From CAVVNC01 sp963750015 (GTDB taxonomy: Bacteria; Desulfobacterota; Syntrophorhabdia; Syntrophorhabdales; WCHB1-27): DNA of 64,000 nucleotides. The stretch lies in the NCBI GenBank assembly GCA_963750015.1, contig CAVVPU010000053.1:1-64000 (forward strand), in the 5' to 3' direction. The position numbers and the translations under genes were made by a program. The notes under the pieces are model-generated. The model was given only the letters and a program-made list of their open reading frames with translations. It was not told the DNA's origin and searched no databases. Below, in pieces: positions 1 through 8,960 of this stretch (the stretch's first letter is position 1; every line of letters begins with the position of its first letter).

Positions 1-317
1 ATGGGCAGGGAGGCGATGAAGGCGGGAAACCGGTCGGGGTAGCGGGCCACAAGGCCTGCCATGCCGTCGTTCGCGATCTTCGCCATGTCCGTGGACACGG
101 GCGGAGCGCCGTAGACCTCGATGGGCGGGGCCCCCAGGCAGATGATCTGCCTGTAGTCGTCGCCGAACTCGTCCATGCGGCGAAAACGGTCGTCGAGGTC
201 GACGATGGAAGGCACCTCCCTGACCCGTTTGTGCATGTCCTTGCCGCCCGGCAGCACCTCGGTCATCTTGTCAAAATATGCCTTAGGAAAAATGTGGTTA
301 AAAATGTCGATTTTCAC
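1..317 (-). CDS. Amidohydrolase-family protein, N-terminal part (runs off window)
   Basis: The reading frame starts at a GTG (317-315) behind a good GGAGGA ribosome site and stays open to the window edge, giving about 105 residues. The start VKIDIFNHIFPKAYFD has the early metal-binding type motif (D-x-F-N-H) of amidohydrolase-2 proteins related to aminocarboxymuconate-semialdehyde decarboxylase and gamma-resorcylate decarboxylase; the later 'QIICLGAPPIEVYG' also fits that family. Members hydrolyse or decarboxylate cyclic and aromatic acids. It reads in the same direction as, and lies downstream of, the aromatic acid transporter 105 bp away, so a joint role in aromatic acid use is likely. The catalytic C-terminal part is outside the window, so the substrate cannot be judged. 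Confidence 0.75.
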   Translation of the reverse strand, partial: MKIDIFNHIFPKAYFDKMTEVLPGGKDMHKRVREVPSIVDLDDRFRRMDEFGDDYRQIICLGAPPIEVYGAPPVSTDMAKIANDGMAGLVARYPDRFPAFIASLP

Positions 318-422
318 GTCTATCCTCCATCAAAGCTTGCTGATCCGGACGCAGTCCGGAGTGGTTCCGGCCTCTTTTTCTGTTGTGTCCGCTGTCCTTC
401 TTTCCATCATTCTTGACACGCC

Positions 423-1784
423 CTACCCCTCCATCGCCGGCACTGCCTCGACCTTGGACGCCTGTCGGGCGAGTCTGACGCTCATGATAAAGGCCGCACA
501 CGCAGCCACGATCGCAGGAACACCCGCAGTGAGGAAGAGGGATGAGGTCTTCCACTGGAAGGAGAGTATCAGTCCGCCCACCCAGGGCCCCACGATGGAG
601 CCTATCCTTCCTATGCCGAGGGCCCAGCCCACGCCTGTCGAGCGGACGGCGGTGGGATAAAAGCCTGCGACTATGGCGTTCGACCCGGACTGAGCGCCGA
701 CGATGCAAAAGCCCGCGAAAAATACGGTTATGATAATAAGGCCCACCGATGAGCCGGAGAAGCCGATTCCCGCGATAAAGAATCCTGCTACCAGGTATGC
801 AGCGGCGAGCATCTTGAAGGGGCTCACGCGGTCAAAGACCCAGCCGAAACAAAGGACGCCGATGGTGCCCCCTATCTGGAGCAATGAAGTGATCGCGGCC
901 GACTTTGACATGGAAATGCCGGCGTTGTTAATGACCGTTGGAAGCCAGTTGGCGAGAAAATAAAGGTTCAAAAGGTTCATGAAGAACATGATCCAGATGA
1001 GCACCGTGCTCAGGGCCCGTGATTCCCGGAAGAGGTGCGTCACCGCGAAGCCGCGGGAATGTTCCTCGTGACGGGCAACGAACTTAGTGCCGGGACTGAA
1101 GGTAAGCTTTGCATTGATCTTCCCCAGGATGGTCCGGACGCGCTCGTCTGCCGTGCCACGCAGGGCGAGAAGACGCACCGACTCCGGGAGGGCGAAGATA
1201 AGGAACGGCACCAGGATGAGAGGAAAGATGCCCCCTACCCAGAAAACTCCCGTCCAACCCATGACGGGGATGAGCCAGGCCGCAAAGAAGCCGCCCAGAG
1301 CAGAGCCCATCGAGAAACCGCAGAACATGATCATGACCATCACCGCCCTGCGCCGGCGGGGGCTGTATTCTGAGGTGAGGGCAATAGCATTCGGCATGGC
1401 TCCACCGAGGCCCAAACCAGTGAAAAAACGCCAGTAAAAGAGGCTCGTGAGCGAGTGGGAGGTGATGGTAAACAAAGTGAGGACGGAGAAAATGAGGGTG
1501 CAGAAAATGATTACAAACTTGCGCCCCACCTTATCGGCTACGGGTCCGAGGACCAGAGCTCCGATCATGAGGCCGAACAGCCCCGAGGCGAGCACATTTT
1601 TCAGGGCTCCCGGCCCCAGTTTCCAGGCCTTGGTAAGAACAGGCGCCACGTACCCTATCGCCTGGGCATCGAACCCATCCATAAAAACAACCGCAGCACA
1701 GAGCAAAAGCACCCGAATCTGAAATCCACTGACCGGCTGCCCGTCGATGAGTTCAGGAACGTCAACGGTCTTCGATCCGTTCAT
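423..1784 (-). CDS. MFS aromatic acid:H+ symporter (AAHS family)
   Basis: A 453-residue, 12-helix major facilitator. Start ATG follows AAGGAGG with 9 nt spacing. Helix 1 carries the DGFDAQAIGYVAPVL signature (residues 36-50) typical of aromatic acid/H+ symporters such as PcaK and BenK, and the loop between helices 2 and 3 has GPVADKVGRK, the MFS DRxGRR-type motif. Such proteins import benzoate-like or hydroxybenzoate acids with protons across the inner membrane. The amidohydrolase downstream in the same direction supports an aromatic acid function. The exact substrate cannot be read from sequence. Confidence 0.85.
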   Translation of the reverse strand: MNGSKTVDVPELIDGQPVSGFQIRVLLLCAAVVFMDGFDAQAIGYVAPVLTKAWKLGPGALKNVLASGLFGLMIGALVLGPVADKVGRKFVIIFCTLIFSVLTLFTITSHSLTSLFYWRFFTGLGLGGAMPNAIALTSEYSPRRRRAVMVMIMFCGFSMGSALGGFFAAWLIPVMGWTGVFWVGGIFPLILVPFLIFALPESVRLLALRGTADERVRTILGKINAKLTFSPGTKFVARHEEHSRGFAVTHLFRESRALSTVLIWIMFFMNLLNLYFLANWLPTVINNAGISMSKSAAITSLLQIGGTIGVLCFGWVFDRVSPFKMLAAAYLVAGFFIAGIGFSGSSVGLIIITVFFAGFCIVGAQSGSNAIVAGFYPTAVRSTGVGWALGIGRIGSIVGPWVGGLILSFQWKTSSLFLTAGVPAIVAACAAFIMSVRLARQASKVEAVPAMEG

Positions 1785-2040
1785 TGTGCCCTACCTCCTT
1801 GGTCTATACTCTCATGATTGCGCCAACCGCCCGGGACACCTTATCAATCCAACGGCGGGTCCAAAGGCCACCGACCTCCTGGTCAGGAGGACGTTGATAC
1901 CTATTTCAGAACAGACGCTCTTTCGAGACCCTCCCCGGGCAGCCATTGATCATGGGGAGCGCCCACAGCCACATAAAGAGTTCTCCAGACGGAGGACATT
2001 TACATGTTACCAGAACGGACAGACTTGTCACCAAAATTCT

Positions 2041-2400
2041 ATTATATGGGGCTTGCGTCGCCCCCTCCACGGGCAAAGCCCGCGGAGCCACCCCTTCAAA
2101 AAAAGGAAGGACCGCCGCAGGCGCGCATGGCCCATATCCGTGGAATTGATTAATGGGGGCAGCTGCCGCGTCTCGCCGCCTCTCAGAAGGGTGAGCTTGG
2201 CCATTAATGGGGACCGCACTATTTAATGGGGCTTGCGTCGCGCCCTCCACGGGCAAAGCCCGCGGAGCCACCCCTTCAAAAAAAGGAAGGACCGCCGCAG
2301 GCGCGCATGGCCCATATCCGTGGAATTGATTAATGGGGGCAGCTGCCGCGTCTCGCCGCCTCTCAGAAGGGTGAGCTTGGCCATTGCTGGGGCTCGCACT
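2041..2400. repeat. R3 repeat, 180 bp tandem duplication
   Basis: Positions 2046-2205 and 2226-2385 match at a period of exactly 180 bp with one difference seen (c/g at 2062/2242), so the duplication is recent or kept uniform. The unit holds a GC-rich part (GGGGCTTGCGTCGCCCCCTC..., then GGCAAAGCCCGCGGAGCC, an A-rich run and GGACCGCCGCAGGCGCGCA). Shortened copies of the same unit lie at 2475-2570 and 23625-23735, so R3 is an interspersed intergenic family. Confidence 0.85.
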
Positions 2401-2490
2401 ATTAATGGGGCTTGCACTATTAATGGGGCTTGCACTATTAATGGGGCTTGCACTATTAATGGGGCTCGCGGCTATTAATGGGGCTCGCGT
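2383..2490. repeat. 18 bp tandem repeat array
   Basis: Units of ATTAATGGGGCTTGCACT sit at 2401-2418, 2419-2436 and 2437-2454 without change, flanked by variant units at 2383-2400 and from 2455 to about 2490. The unit is the first part of R3, so the array looks like local amplification of the R3 start. There are no spacers between units, which excludes a CRISPR. Confidence 0.85.
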
Positions 2491-2905
2491 CGCCCCCTCG
2501 ACCGGCGAAGCCGGCCGAGCCTCCCCTTCAAAAAAAGGAAGAGTCGCCGCAGGCGCGCATGGCCTTAGTGCTGGTAAGGCGGCCCCACAGGCCGCCTTCT
2601 AACTGGGTTGTTATCCTATGAAGTGCCCAATTGGCCCAGCCGGGGGGCAATTGGGATTGCTTTCGGCGGCCTATGGGGCCGCCTTTTGGTCGGTTTGTTA
2701 TCCTATGCACTCCTACTGGGTTTGGCCCACGCAGGGCCGAACCCAGTGTGCAGTGGAGAGCCGCATGGGAAGAATCGATGAGATGTGGATGACCTGTCGT
2801 GCCTCATTGACCGCAGCCGTACTCGATGTACGGCGGATGGGCATGAGGTGCGGCAGGGCGCCGCAGATCGCGATTCTTGTCATGCGGCTCTCCCTTACCC
2901 ACATA
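2491..2905. repeat. R3 fragment followed by R2 variant with hairpin core 2758-2890
   Basis: After a shortened R3 copy come two GGCGGCC...GGCCGCC hairpins (near 2579-2599 and 2667-2685), each followed by a version of TTGTTATCCTATG. An R2-type core then pairs GAGCCGCATGGG (from 2758) with CATGCGGCTC (to 2890) and encloses the small stem CCGTAC/GTACGG. The arm sequence differs from other R2 copies but still pairs. Confidence 0.7.
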
Positions 2906-3051
2906 ACCCATTTCCGACAGTCCTTTGCCTTTTCTTGCTCTTGCTTCTATCTCTCGTCTTACTCATTAAAGCCTCGCCCTCGGGCACGAAGCAGGCACCC
3001 GAACAGACGCAGGCGGCCCGGAATGCCATGTTGTGGAACCGAGGACGAAGG

Positions 3052-3842
3052 CTATGGCCGGAGCACAAAATCAGCCACGGCCTCGGCAAGCATCTCGGGT
3101 GCCGTTTCCATGGCCACGTGCTGCTGGCCGGACAGGACTGTCACCTTATTGTTCGGCAACAATTCGGCCAGAAGTCGCATTTGGACCTTGACGTGATCGG
3201 GACTCTCCCCTCCTACGAGAAGCAAGGTAGGAAGGGCCATCTTCTTGAAGCGGTCGGCCTCGAAACAATACTCTTCGTGGGCGGTCAGCTCCCGAGGCAC
3301 GGTGTGGGCCGCTGCCACCCGAAGAGGCCACGCGGGCAGGGCCTTCGACATTTCGATCTCGTGCTCCGGCATCCTCACCAACTCCCGCATAAAGGTCTCC
3401 AGTGCCCCTTCGCTGTCGCCCGCTGCAAGAAGGCTTTCTATCCTTCCCAGGACCTCCCGGTCGAGGACCCTTGTCGGGTCGGCTTTCAGTGGCGGTTCGT
3501 AAAGGAGCAGACGATCGACCCCTCCCGTAAGGAGGACCGATTCGAGGGAGCATATGCCTCCGTACGAATGGCCGAAGAGATTAACCTTCCCCCCAATCCC
3601 GTCGACCACTGCGGCCACGTCCTCGAACTCCCGCTCTATCGCATAGGGGCCCTGTCCGTCTCCGCTCTCCCCCGGCCGCGCCGGTCCATGGCATATACGG
3701 TAAACTCCTTCTCCAGGAGGGCCGAAAGGGGCGCCCAGCGAAGGGACGTGCCCCCGGTCCCGTGCACGAGAAGAAGGGGCGGACCATCACCGCTTTTGCG
3801 AAAGGCGATCAATGTTCCGTCTTTTGACCTTACCTTTTCCAT
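3052..3842 (-). CDS. Alpha/beta hydrolase, broken by one frameshift near 3665-3672
   Basis: Two adjoining frames together make a complete alpha/beta-hydrolase of about 263 residues. The first (from ATG 3842, behind AAAGGAG) gives MEKVRSKDGTLIAFRKSG..LLLVHGTGGTSLRW..YAMDRRGRG, with the oxyanion-hole HGTGG motif. The second gives ..VNLFGHSYGGICSLE (nucleophile elbow G-H-S-Y-G), then LLLVGGESPDHVK and a final SGQQHVAMETAP holding the catalytic His. The join needs one extra G in a run of five G near 3668, so one base is missing, as a mutation or as a sequencing error. Substrate unknown. Confidence 0.75.
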
Positions 3843-4219
3843 CCGACCATCTCCTTTTGACCTCGATGAATGGCATGGTACCACTGCCGATGAGGGTATG
3901 CAAGGATCAATTTTAGGAGATTTCCTCGCCTTTGGGCAAAGACTTTAGTAGAAGTGTTTTCCGCTTTTTCCTTCGGGAGGGATGGCCCCTGTGTCAGGGA
4001 GGTCTTCGTGTACGGGCCTGTCATTTCCTCGGGTGAGGGCAATGATAGAGGAAGCTCTGGACGGAATCGTCGAACTCCTCGACAGGAATCGTGCGAATCG
4101 CCTTTTTGCCCCTCGGTGAAACGGGGTGTTATGGCAAATTCCCGCGGGAAGATTTATGCTGTGATTATCACTGCCGTTCTGTAGTGAATTTCAACTTCTC
4201 AAAGAAAGGAGAGGAGATC

Positions 4220-4756
4220 ATGTTCAACGAACTTGCGGAAAAAAGAAGAAGTGTAAAGGTATATTCCGACCGCCCCGTGGAGCCGGAGAAAATCGATACC
4301 ATCATGGAGGCTGCCCTCCGTTCACCCACCGGAGGGGCAAGAAGACCCTGGTCATTCGTGGTGGTCACGGACAAGAACCTGTTGAAGGACCTCTCAATAG
4401 CGAAGCCCGGAGGCGCGGCCTTTGTGAAGGATGCTCCGGTAGGCGTCGTCGTCTGCGGAGACCCGTCCGTTTCCGGTCTCTGGGTCGAGGATTGCTCCAT
4501 CGTCGCAGTCACCATGCAATATGCGGCCCAGGATCTCGGGCTCGGAAGCCGCTGGGCAAATATAAAGGGAAACGAGTTCAAGGAAGGCACCACGTCAACC
4601 CAGTATATCGCGAAGCTCCTGGGACTTCCCGAAAATTTGGCAGTTCTATGCATCATCTCCATCGGCTATTCAGGAGAGGAAACGGTCCCCTACAAAAAGG
4701 AAGAGCTCCGTTTCGATAAGATCAGCTATAACCGTTACGGTCAGAAGAAATCCTAA
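4220..4756 (+). CDS. Nitroreductase-family flavoprotein
   Basis: A 178-residue protein starting at ATG 4220 behind AGGAGAGGAG. The N-terminus MFNELAEKRRSVKVYSDRPV and the following RSPTGGARRPWSFVVV match nitroreductase-like FMN enzymes (R-R-S-x-R/K-x-Y, then S-P-T-G-x-x-x-P-W). The rest carries the AAQDLGLGSRWANI and LGLPENLAVLCIISIGY blocks of the family. Members reduce nitro groups, quinones or flavin cofactors with NAD(P)H; the short length resembles the small anaerobe-type nitroreductases. The gene converges with the glycosyltransferase 28 bp away. Substrate cannot be predicted. Confidence 0.85.
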   Translation: MFNELAEKRRSVKVYSDRPVEPEKIDTIMEAALRSPTGGARRPWSFVVVTDKNLLKDLSIAKPGGAAFVKDAPVGVVVCGDPSVSGLWVEDCSIVAVTMQYAAQDLGLGSRWANIKGNEFKEGTTSTQYIAKLLGLPENLAVLCIISIGYSGEETVPYKKEELRFDKISYNRYGQKKS

Positions 4757-4784
4757 AACCGGCCTTGGCGGACTCGATGTGGTT

Positions 4785-6538
4785 CTATGGAGGTCCGACG
4801 ATGGCAAGCGCCAAAGAGGTTCGGACATCCCTATAGAGGCGATGACTATCCGAATAGGGCGAAGACCCAAAAATCGCGAGAGGCCGGTTCGCGATCAGGC
4901 ACCGGTCGTCCTCACAGAGGGGCGCCTGAGCCCCGTTGATGCCCAGCTCTTTCAGGCGGACGAGACGCTTTGCCTTGTATAAGACAAAGACGGGCAGATC
5001 GGACCTGTAGAGGCGGAGAAGCTTATCTGCGTCGAGGAAGAGGTGCTTTGCGTCGGGGTACTGAGACCCCATCTCCAATTCCCCTTTATAATCAGCAATA
5101 TAGACCCTTCTTTTTGTGTAGAACGGCAGGGTTTGGTCATAAGTGGCGTAGTCGACGACCACGGCGTTGGCCGGCCCCTTTTCCACGATTAACCGGGCAA
5201 GGTCCTTTGTGGTGTCGAACCTGTCAATGACGGGTGTGCATGCCAGGAGCACCAGGGTCACCACAACAGAAAAAACCCCGAGCCCGTAGAAAAGAGTCTA
5301 AAACTCCTCATACAGCCGGATAGGAAAAGGATGAGCATAATGAGGGCAAGACCGGCCATTATGAGAGAGGGGGCCTTCAAGGAGCTTGCGATAACCGAAG
5401 CCTCGGGCACATCCGGCAGGTGGGCCGCAAGGATTCCGCTCCCGGCCAAGAAGGCTCCGAGGGCAAGGAGAAAGAAAAAGAGCGCGTAAGCTATTCCTTC
5501 GATTCGGAAGCGCTGCCGGCTGCCCCACTGGTCAACGAAAAACCGTGCCAGGACGATCGAGAGGGCCGGAAAGATAGGAAGGATGTAGGGCACGAGCTTC
5601 GAGCCCGAGACGCTGAAGAAGAGAAAGACCACGCCCGACCAGATGAGAAACAGACGCGCCTCTGCGCTCCTCCACAGGCGCCCGGCAGCCCTCGGAATAA
5701 AGAAGGACCAGGGGAAGAGGCCGCCGATTATCACCGGAATAAAGTAATATATTGGGCCTGATCTGTTGTGCTCGGTAGTGAGGAAACGCGTCAGGTTCTG
5801 GTCAATGAAGAAGAATTGAAAGAACTGCGGTTCCTTAAGACAGACGAGAATGAACCAGGGGACGGCGATAACCGCAAAGAGAAGGACCGGCCTCGGTGCA
5901 GCCATCTTCTTGAGAAAGGAGATCCTTCTCTCCATGACAAGAAAAAGTCCTATCGAAACGCCGAGAAGGACGATGCCCACGGGTCCCTTGGCGAGCACCG
6001 ACAGGGCGAGAAAAGCATAAAAGAGATAAAGATAACGGCGCCGATTGCCGAGATAAAACTCATAAAAAGAAAGGAGGGAAGCAGAAAGCAAAAAAGTGAG
6101 GAGCATGTCGATGGTCACCGCCCGGCTCATGCCGAAGAAGCCGAAGGAGGAAGCGAGCATAGAGGACGAGACAAAGGCTGTTTCTTCGCTGAACCTGCGT
6201 GCTGCGAAAAGGTAAACGGCAAGCACGCAGGCGAGGGAAAAAAATGCGTTCGGAAGCCTAAAGGACCACTCGTTTGCCCCCATCAGTTTATAAGAAAGGG
6301 CGCAGGCCCAGTAAAGGAGCGGCGGCTTCTCGAAGTAGCGAACGTAATCGAGATGGGGGACTATGTAGTCGCCCTGTTCTATCATCTCCCGGGGGATCTC
6401 CGCATACCGCCCCTCGTCCGGCTCCTTGAGGGAATAGCTTCCGAGATGATGGAAAAAAAAGAGATAAGAGAAGGCGAGAATGAGCAGCACATAGACGGCC
6501 CGCTTCTTACGGCTATTCTCCAACAGCACCTCTTCCAC
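4785..6538 (-). CDS. ArnT/PMT-like membrane glycosyltransferase, frameshifted near 5300
   Basis: The first frame (6538-5305) encodes a multi-pass membrane protein with SLKEPDEGRYAEIPREMIEQGDYIVPHLDYVRYFEKPPLLYW in its first loop. The D-E-x-R-Y-A-E and F-E-K-P-P-L-x-Y-W motifs are typical of ArnT-like transferases that move a sugar from undecaprenyl phosphate to lipid A or other envelope acceptors. The second frame continues with a transmembrane segment (TLFYGLGVFSVVVTLVLLA) and the soluble C-terminal domain (FDTTKDLARLIVEKGP..) of the same family. The break is at a TTTT run (+ strand 5300-5303), best explained by one lost base. Start and ribosome site are weakly defined. Confidence 0.8.
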
Positions 6539-7081
6539 CCCCGTCCCTTGAGCTATTCCTTCGTGTCCTTCTGCCGACCAATAGCCGCTTCAACCGACCA
6601 CTAAAGCGTTCCGCAGAATTGATTCCCGTTTCAACCTCTTTTCGAGCCTTTAGGAATAGGTCATATATGTCCTATAAGACCTATTCTTAGAAAGAAGAAG
6701 TGCCACGCTCAAGGAATGGCCGGGCCCGCTCAATCGTGACTTTATTTTGCAGAACGGCTTAATCATAACCCATCTACGGTTAGCAGATCATGGCCGGAGC
6801 ATTACCTTCCGCCAATAAATCCGGCAGGCCTATTCTATCATATCCGGGCCATTTTGGAAGGCCAAGAAGAGGTCCGCTCAGAGAATTTAGAAATGCTGAA
6901 AAAGACATGAGACAACAAATGCGGGTACGAGGTGTGGCCGGTGACACGGGTCGCCGTATCTTTAAAAGCCCGCGGCTCCGGCCCTCATAGGATGCACATA
7001 CCAGCACCAATTGAAGGACCGCCGCAGGCGCGCAGTGCCCCTTCCCGAGAGGGTGGGGTGAGGGGGGCGGTTGATAACAGA
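6539..7081. other. Gene-free stretch with short inverted repeat and decayed R2 copy
   Basis: No gene is supported here. An inverted repeat AATAGGTC...GACCTATT lies at 6656-6686; its right half TCCTATAAGACCTATTCTT recurs at about 34200-34218. An R2 remnant follows at 6924-7013. Confidence 0.6.
6924..7013 (-). repeat. R2 copy lacking its hairpin core
   Basis: Read on the minus strand this is the R2 order AATTGGTGCTGGT..GCATCCTATGAGGGCCGGAGCCGCGGGC..GATACGGCGACCCGTGTCACCGGCC, but it then passes directly into ACACCTCGT, the sequence that follows the hairpin in full copies. The whole hairpin core is missing with a single GGCC left at the junction. Confidence 0.75.
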
Positions 7082-7505
7082 GGCGGCCCGAAGAGGCCGC
7101 CCAAACCATTCCCTCCCTTCCCCTCCCTTTTTTCAGCGCACAGGCATTTGACCCCCTTGGCAATCCCATAAGCGTATGGCACCCCTTCCTCTCGCACATA
7201 TTGCGCAGCGACCGTTAACCAGCGTTAGCGGAGCTTGAGCGGTCCCGAAGGGATGATGTGTCATGCTCGAACTGCTTTTAGCTCGGACGCCACCGTGCAC
7301 ATCAAGCTCAAGCGGAGCTTACGATGGTCGGGAGCGGAGCCTTTGTGCGAGAGGAAGGGGTGCCATACGCGTCGATTCCCCATACCACCCCCATTCAAAC
7401 GCCTTTGCTTTGCTTTGCCTTTGCCTTTGCTTTGCCTTTGCCTTTGCTTTGCCTTTGCCTTTGCTTTGCCTTTGCCTTTGCTTTGCCTTTGCTTTGCCTT
7501 TGCCT
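7082..7505. repeat. R1 composite repeat, copy A (inverted-repeat element 7172-7370)
   Basis: Order: a GGCGGCC/GGCCGCC hairpin, about 70 bp of spacer, a 199 bp element with perfect 27 bp inverted ends (7172-7198 and 7344-7370, beginning GCGTATGGCACCCCTTCC), then a TTTGCC-rich low-complexity tract (7401-7504, units TTTGCC and TTTGCTTTGCC). Three other copies (12072-12434, 35323-35672, 46182-46558) keep the same module order. This copy lies directly upstream of the site-2 protease gene, with the tract nearest the gene. Confidence 0.85.
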
Positions 7506-7600
7506 GTGCCCTGCCCTTTTCTTTCCCCTTTCATTTCTCCCCTTGCCGCATTATATAGTGAACGGGAAGAATGTCCCTTTTGGGGCGGCAGGAGGCCGGA

Positions 7601-8734
7601 ATGTTCGGACGACCGATAAAACTTTTCAAGCTTTTCGGTTTCACCGTGCGCGCCGATGCGAGTTGGCTCGTCATCGCATTCCTGATCGTCTGGACCCTCG
7701 CCGCCGGGCTCTTTCCCTCCTACTACAAAGGCCTGCCCAAGGCCACCTACTGGTGGATGGGGGTCGGCGGGGCGCTCGGACTATTCGGCTCAGTCGTCTT
7801 CCACGAATTCTGGCACTCCTATGTAGCCCGGCGCCACGGCCTTCCTATCAGCGGCATCACCCTCTTCATCTTCGGGGGTGTCTCGGAGATGACCGAAGAG
7901 CCGTCGAGCCCTGGGGTGGAGTTCTTCATGGCCCTGGCAGGCCCCGTTTCAAGCTTCGTCCTGGCAGGTATCTTCTACCTGGCCGCCCTCGGAATGCGGG
8001 CGACCACTCCTCTTCCGCTCCACGCGGTCATCGGCTATCTTGCTCACATCAATGTACTGCTTGGCTTCTTCAACCTTCTGCCCGCCTTCCCCCTTGATGG
8101 CGGCCGCGTGCTCAGGTCCATCTTGTGGCACTGGAAGGAAAATCTGCGGTGGGCAACGAAGGTCGCTTCCCGGATAGGTGCAGCCTTCGGCGGCGCCATG
8201 ATACTTCTCGGCATAGTCACCTTCGTCACCGGCAACCTGGTCGGCGGCATCTGGTGGTTCCTCATAGGCATGTTCCTGAGAAACGCTTCCATGATGTCCT
8301 ATCGCCAGATCCTGATCCGCAGAGCCCTCGAAGGAGAGCACGTCGGCCGTTTTATGAAGGCCGATCTCGTGACCGTCGCGCCTTCCCTTACCCTCTCGAA
8401 ACTCATGGATAACTACATTTACAAATACCCTTACAAGATGTTCCCCGTGGTGGACAAAGGGAATCTCGCCGGGGTGGTCACCATTAATCAACTCAAGGAA
8501 GTCCCCAGGGAAGAATGGAATACGCGCACAGTGAAAGATATCGCCGAGACGTGCACTGAAGGCAACACTATCGACCCGGATGCGGATGCGACCAAGGCCT
8601 TGGAGAAGATGAGCAGGACGGGGACCGGCCGCCTCATGGTCGTGGACCACGGCAGGCTGGTCGGCATCCTTGTCCTGCGCGACCTCCTGCGATTCTTGTC
8701 GAATAAGCTCGATTTCGAAGCCGCTGAGGTATAA
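7601..8734 (+). CDS. Site-2 protease family intramembrane metalloprotease with CBS pair
   Basis: 377 residues from ATG 7601, chosen because AGGAGG lies 5 nt upstream; an upstream in-frame ATG at 7571 lacks a ribosome site. The membrane domain contains the zinc motif FHEFWHSYVA (HExxH) and the second motif NLLPAFPLDGGRVLRS, which supplies the third metal ligand (Asp). Two CBS motifs follow (VTVAPSLTLSKLMDN..YPYKMFPVVD and NTIDPDADATKALEKM..GRLMVVDHG), which usually sense adenine nucleotides. This architecture is the SpoIVFB/Rip-like group with CBS. Such enzymes cut membrane-bound substrates; the substrate here is unknown. An R1 composite ends about 95 bp upstream. Confidence 0.88.
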   Translation: MFGRPIKLFKLFGFTVRADASWLVIAFLIVWTLAAGLFPSYYKGLPKATYWWMGVGGALGLFGSVVFHEFWHSYVARRHGLPISGITLFIFGGVSEMTEEPSSPGVEFFMALAGPVSSFVLAGIFYLAALGMRATTPLPLHAVIGYLAHINVLLGFFNLLPAFPLDGGRVLRSILWHWKENLRWATKVASRIGAAFGGAMILLGIVTFVTGNLVGGIWWFLIGMFLRNASMMSYRQILIRRALEGEHVGRFMKADLVTVAPSLTLSKLMDNYIYKYPYKMFPVVDKGNLAGVVTINQLKEVPREEWNTRTVKDIAETCTEGNTIDPDADATKALEKMSRTGTGRLMVVDHGRLVGILVLRDLLRFLSNKLDFEAAEV

Positions 8735-8960
8735 ACGGATCGACAACCCTCCATTGCGATTCACACAAGGGTGAATTACTTTTTCTATATGATTCCGGTG
8801 CCTTTCTTACCTCTGGTTACGACATAGGTACGTGGAAGGACGACGTCATTTTACGCCTCCTTCTCCCAGAATAAACGCTGTGGGTGCGGTGGGCTAAACG
8901 CCCGAAGGGCCTGTAATAGGACCCATAGGTCGCCTAGGACCAATAAGGCCGCTTCAGGCC

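Larger units (their letters stand above)
1785..3051. other. Gene-free repeat block
   Basis: No convincing gene lies between the transporter start and the hydrolase end. About 1785-2040 is unremarkable; from 2041 on the block consists of repeat families R3 and R2 (listed separately) and several GGCGGCC...GGCCGCC hairpins. Open frames here repeat themselves wherever the DNA repeats and lack ribosome sites, so they are not called as genes. Confidence 0.7.

Noticed and set aside
2223..2478. Open frames in both strands of the repeat block
   Set aside because: They repeat as the R3 DNA repeats, have no ribosome sites and give low-complexity peptides.
2383..2490. Possible CRISPR array
   Set aside because: The 18 bp units are directly adjacent with no spacers; no array was found anywhere despite the Cas6-like gene.
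7172..7370. Complete insertion sequence
   Set aside because: The inverted-repeat element is about 200 bp and encodes no transposase; at most a non-autonomous element.
7263..7619. Long frames rich in Leu-Cys-Phe-Ala over the TTTGCC tract
   Set aside because: They are translations of the simple repeat and overlap the R1 element; similar ones occur at every copy.
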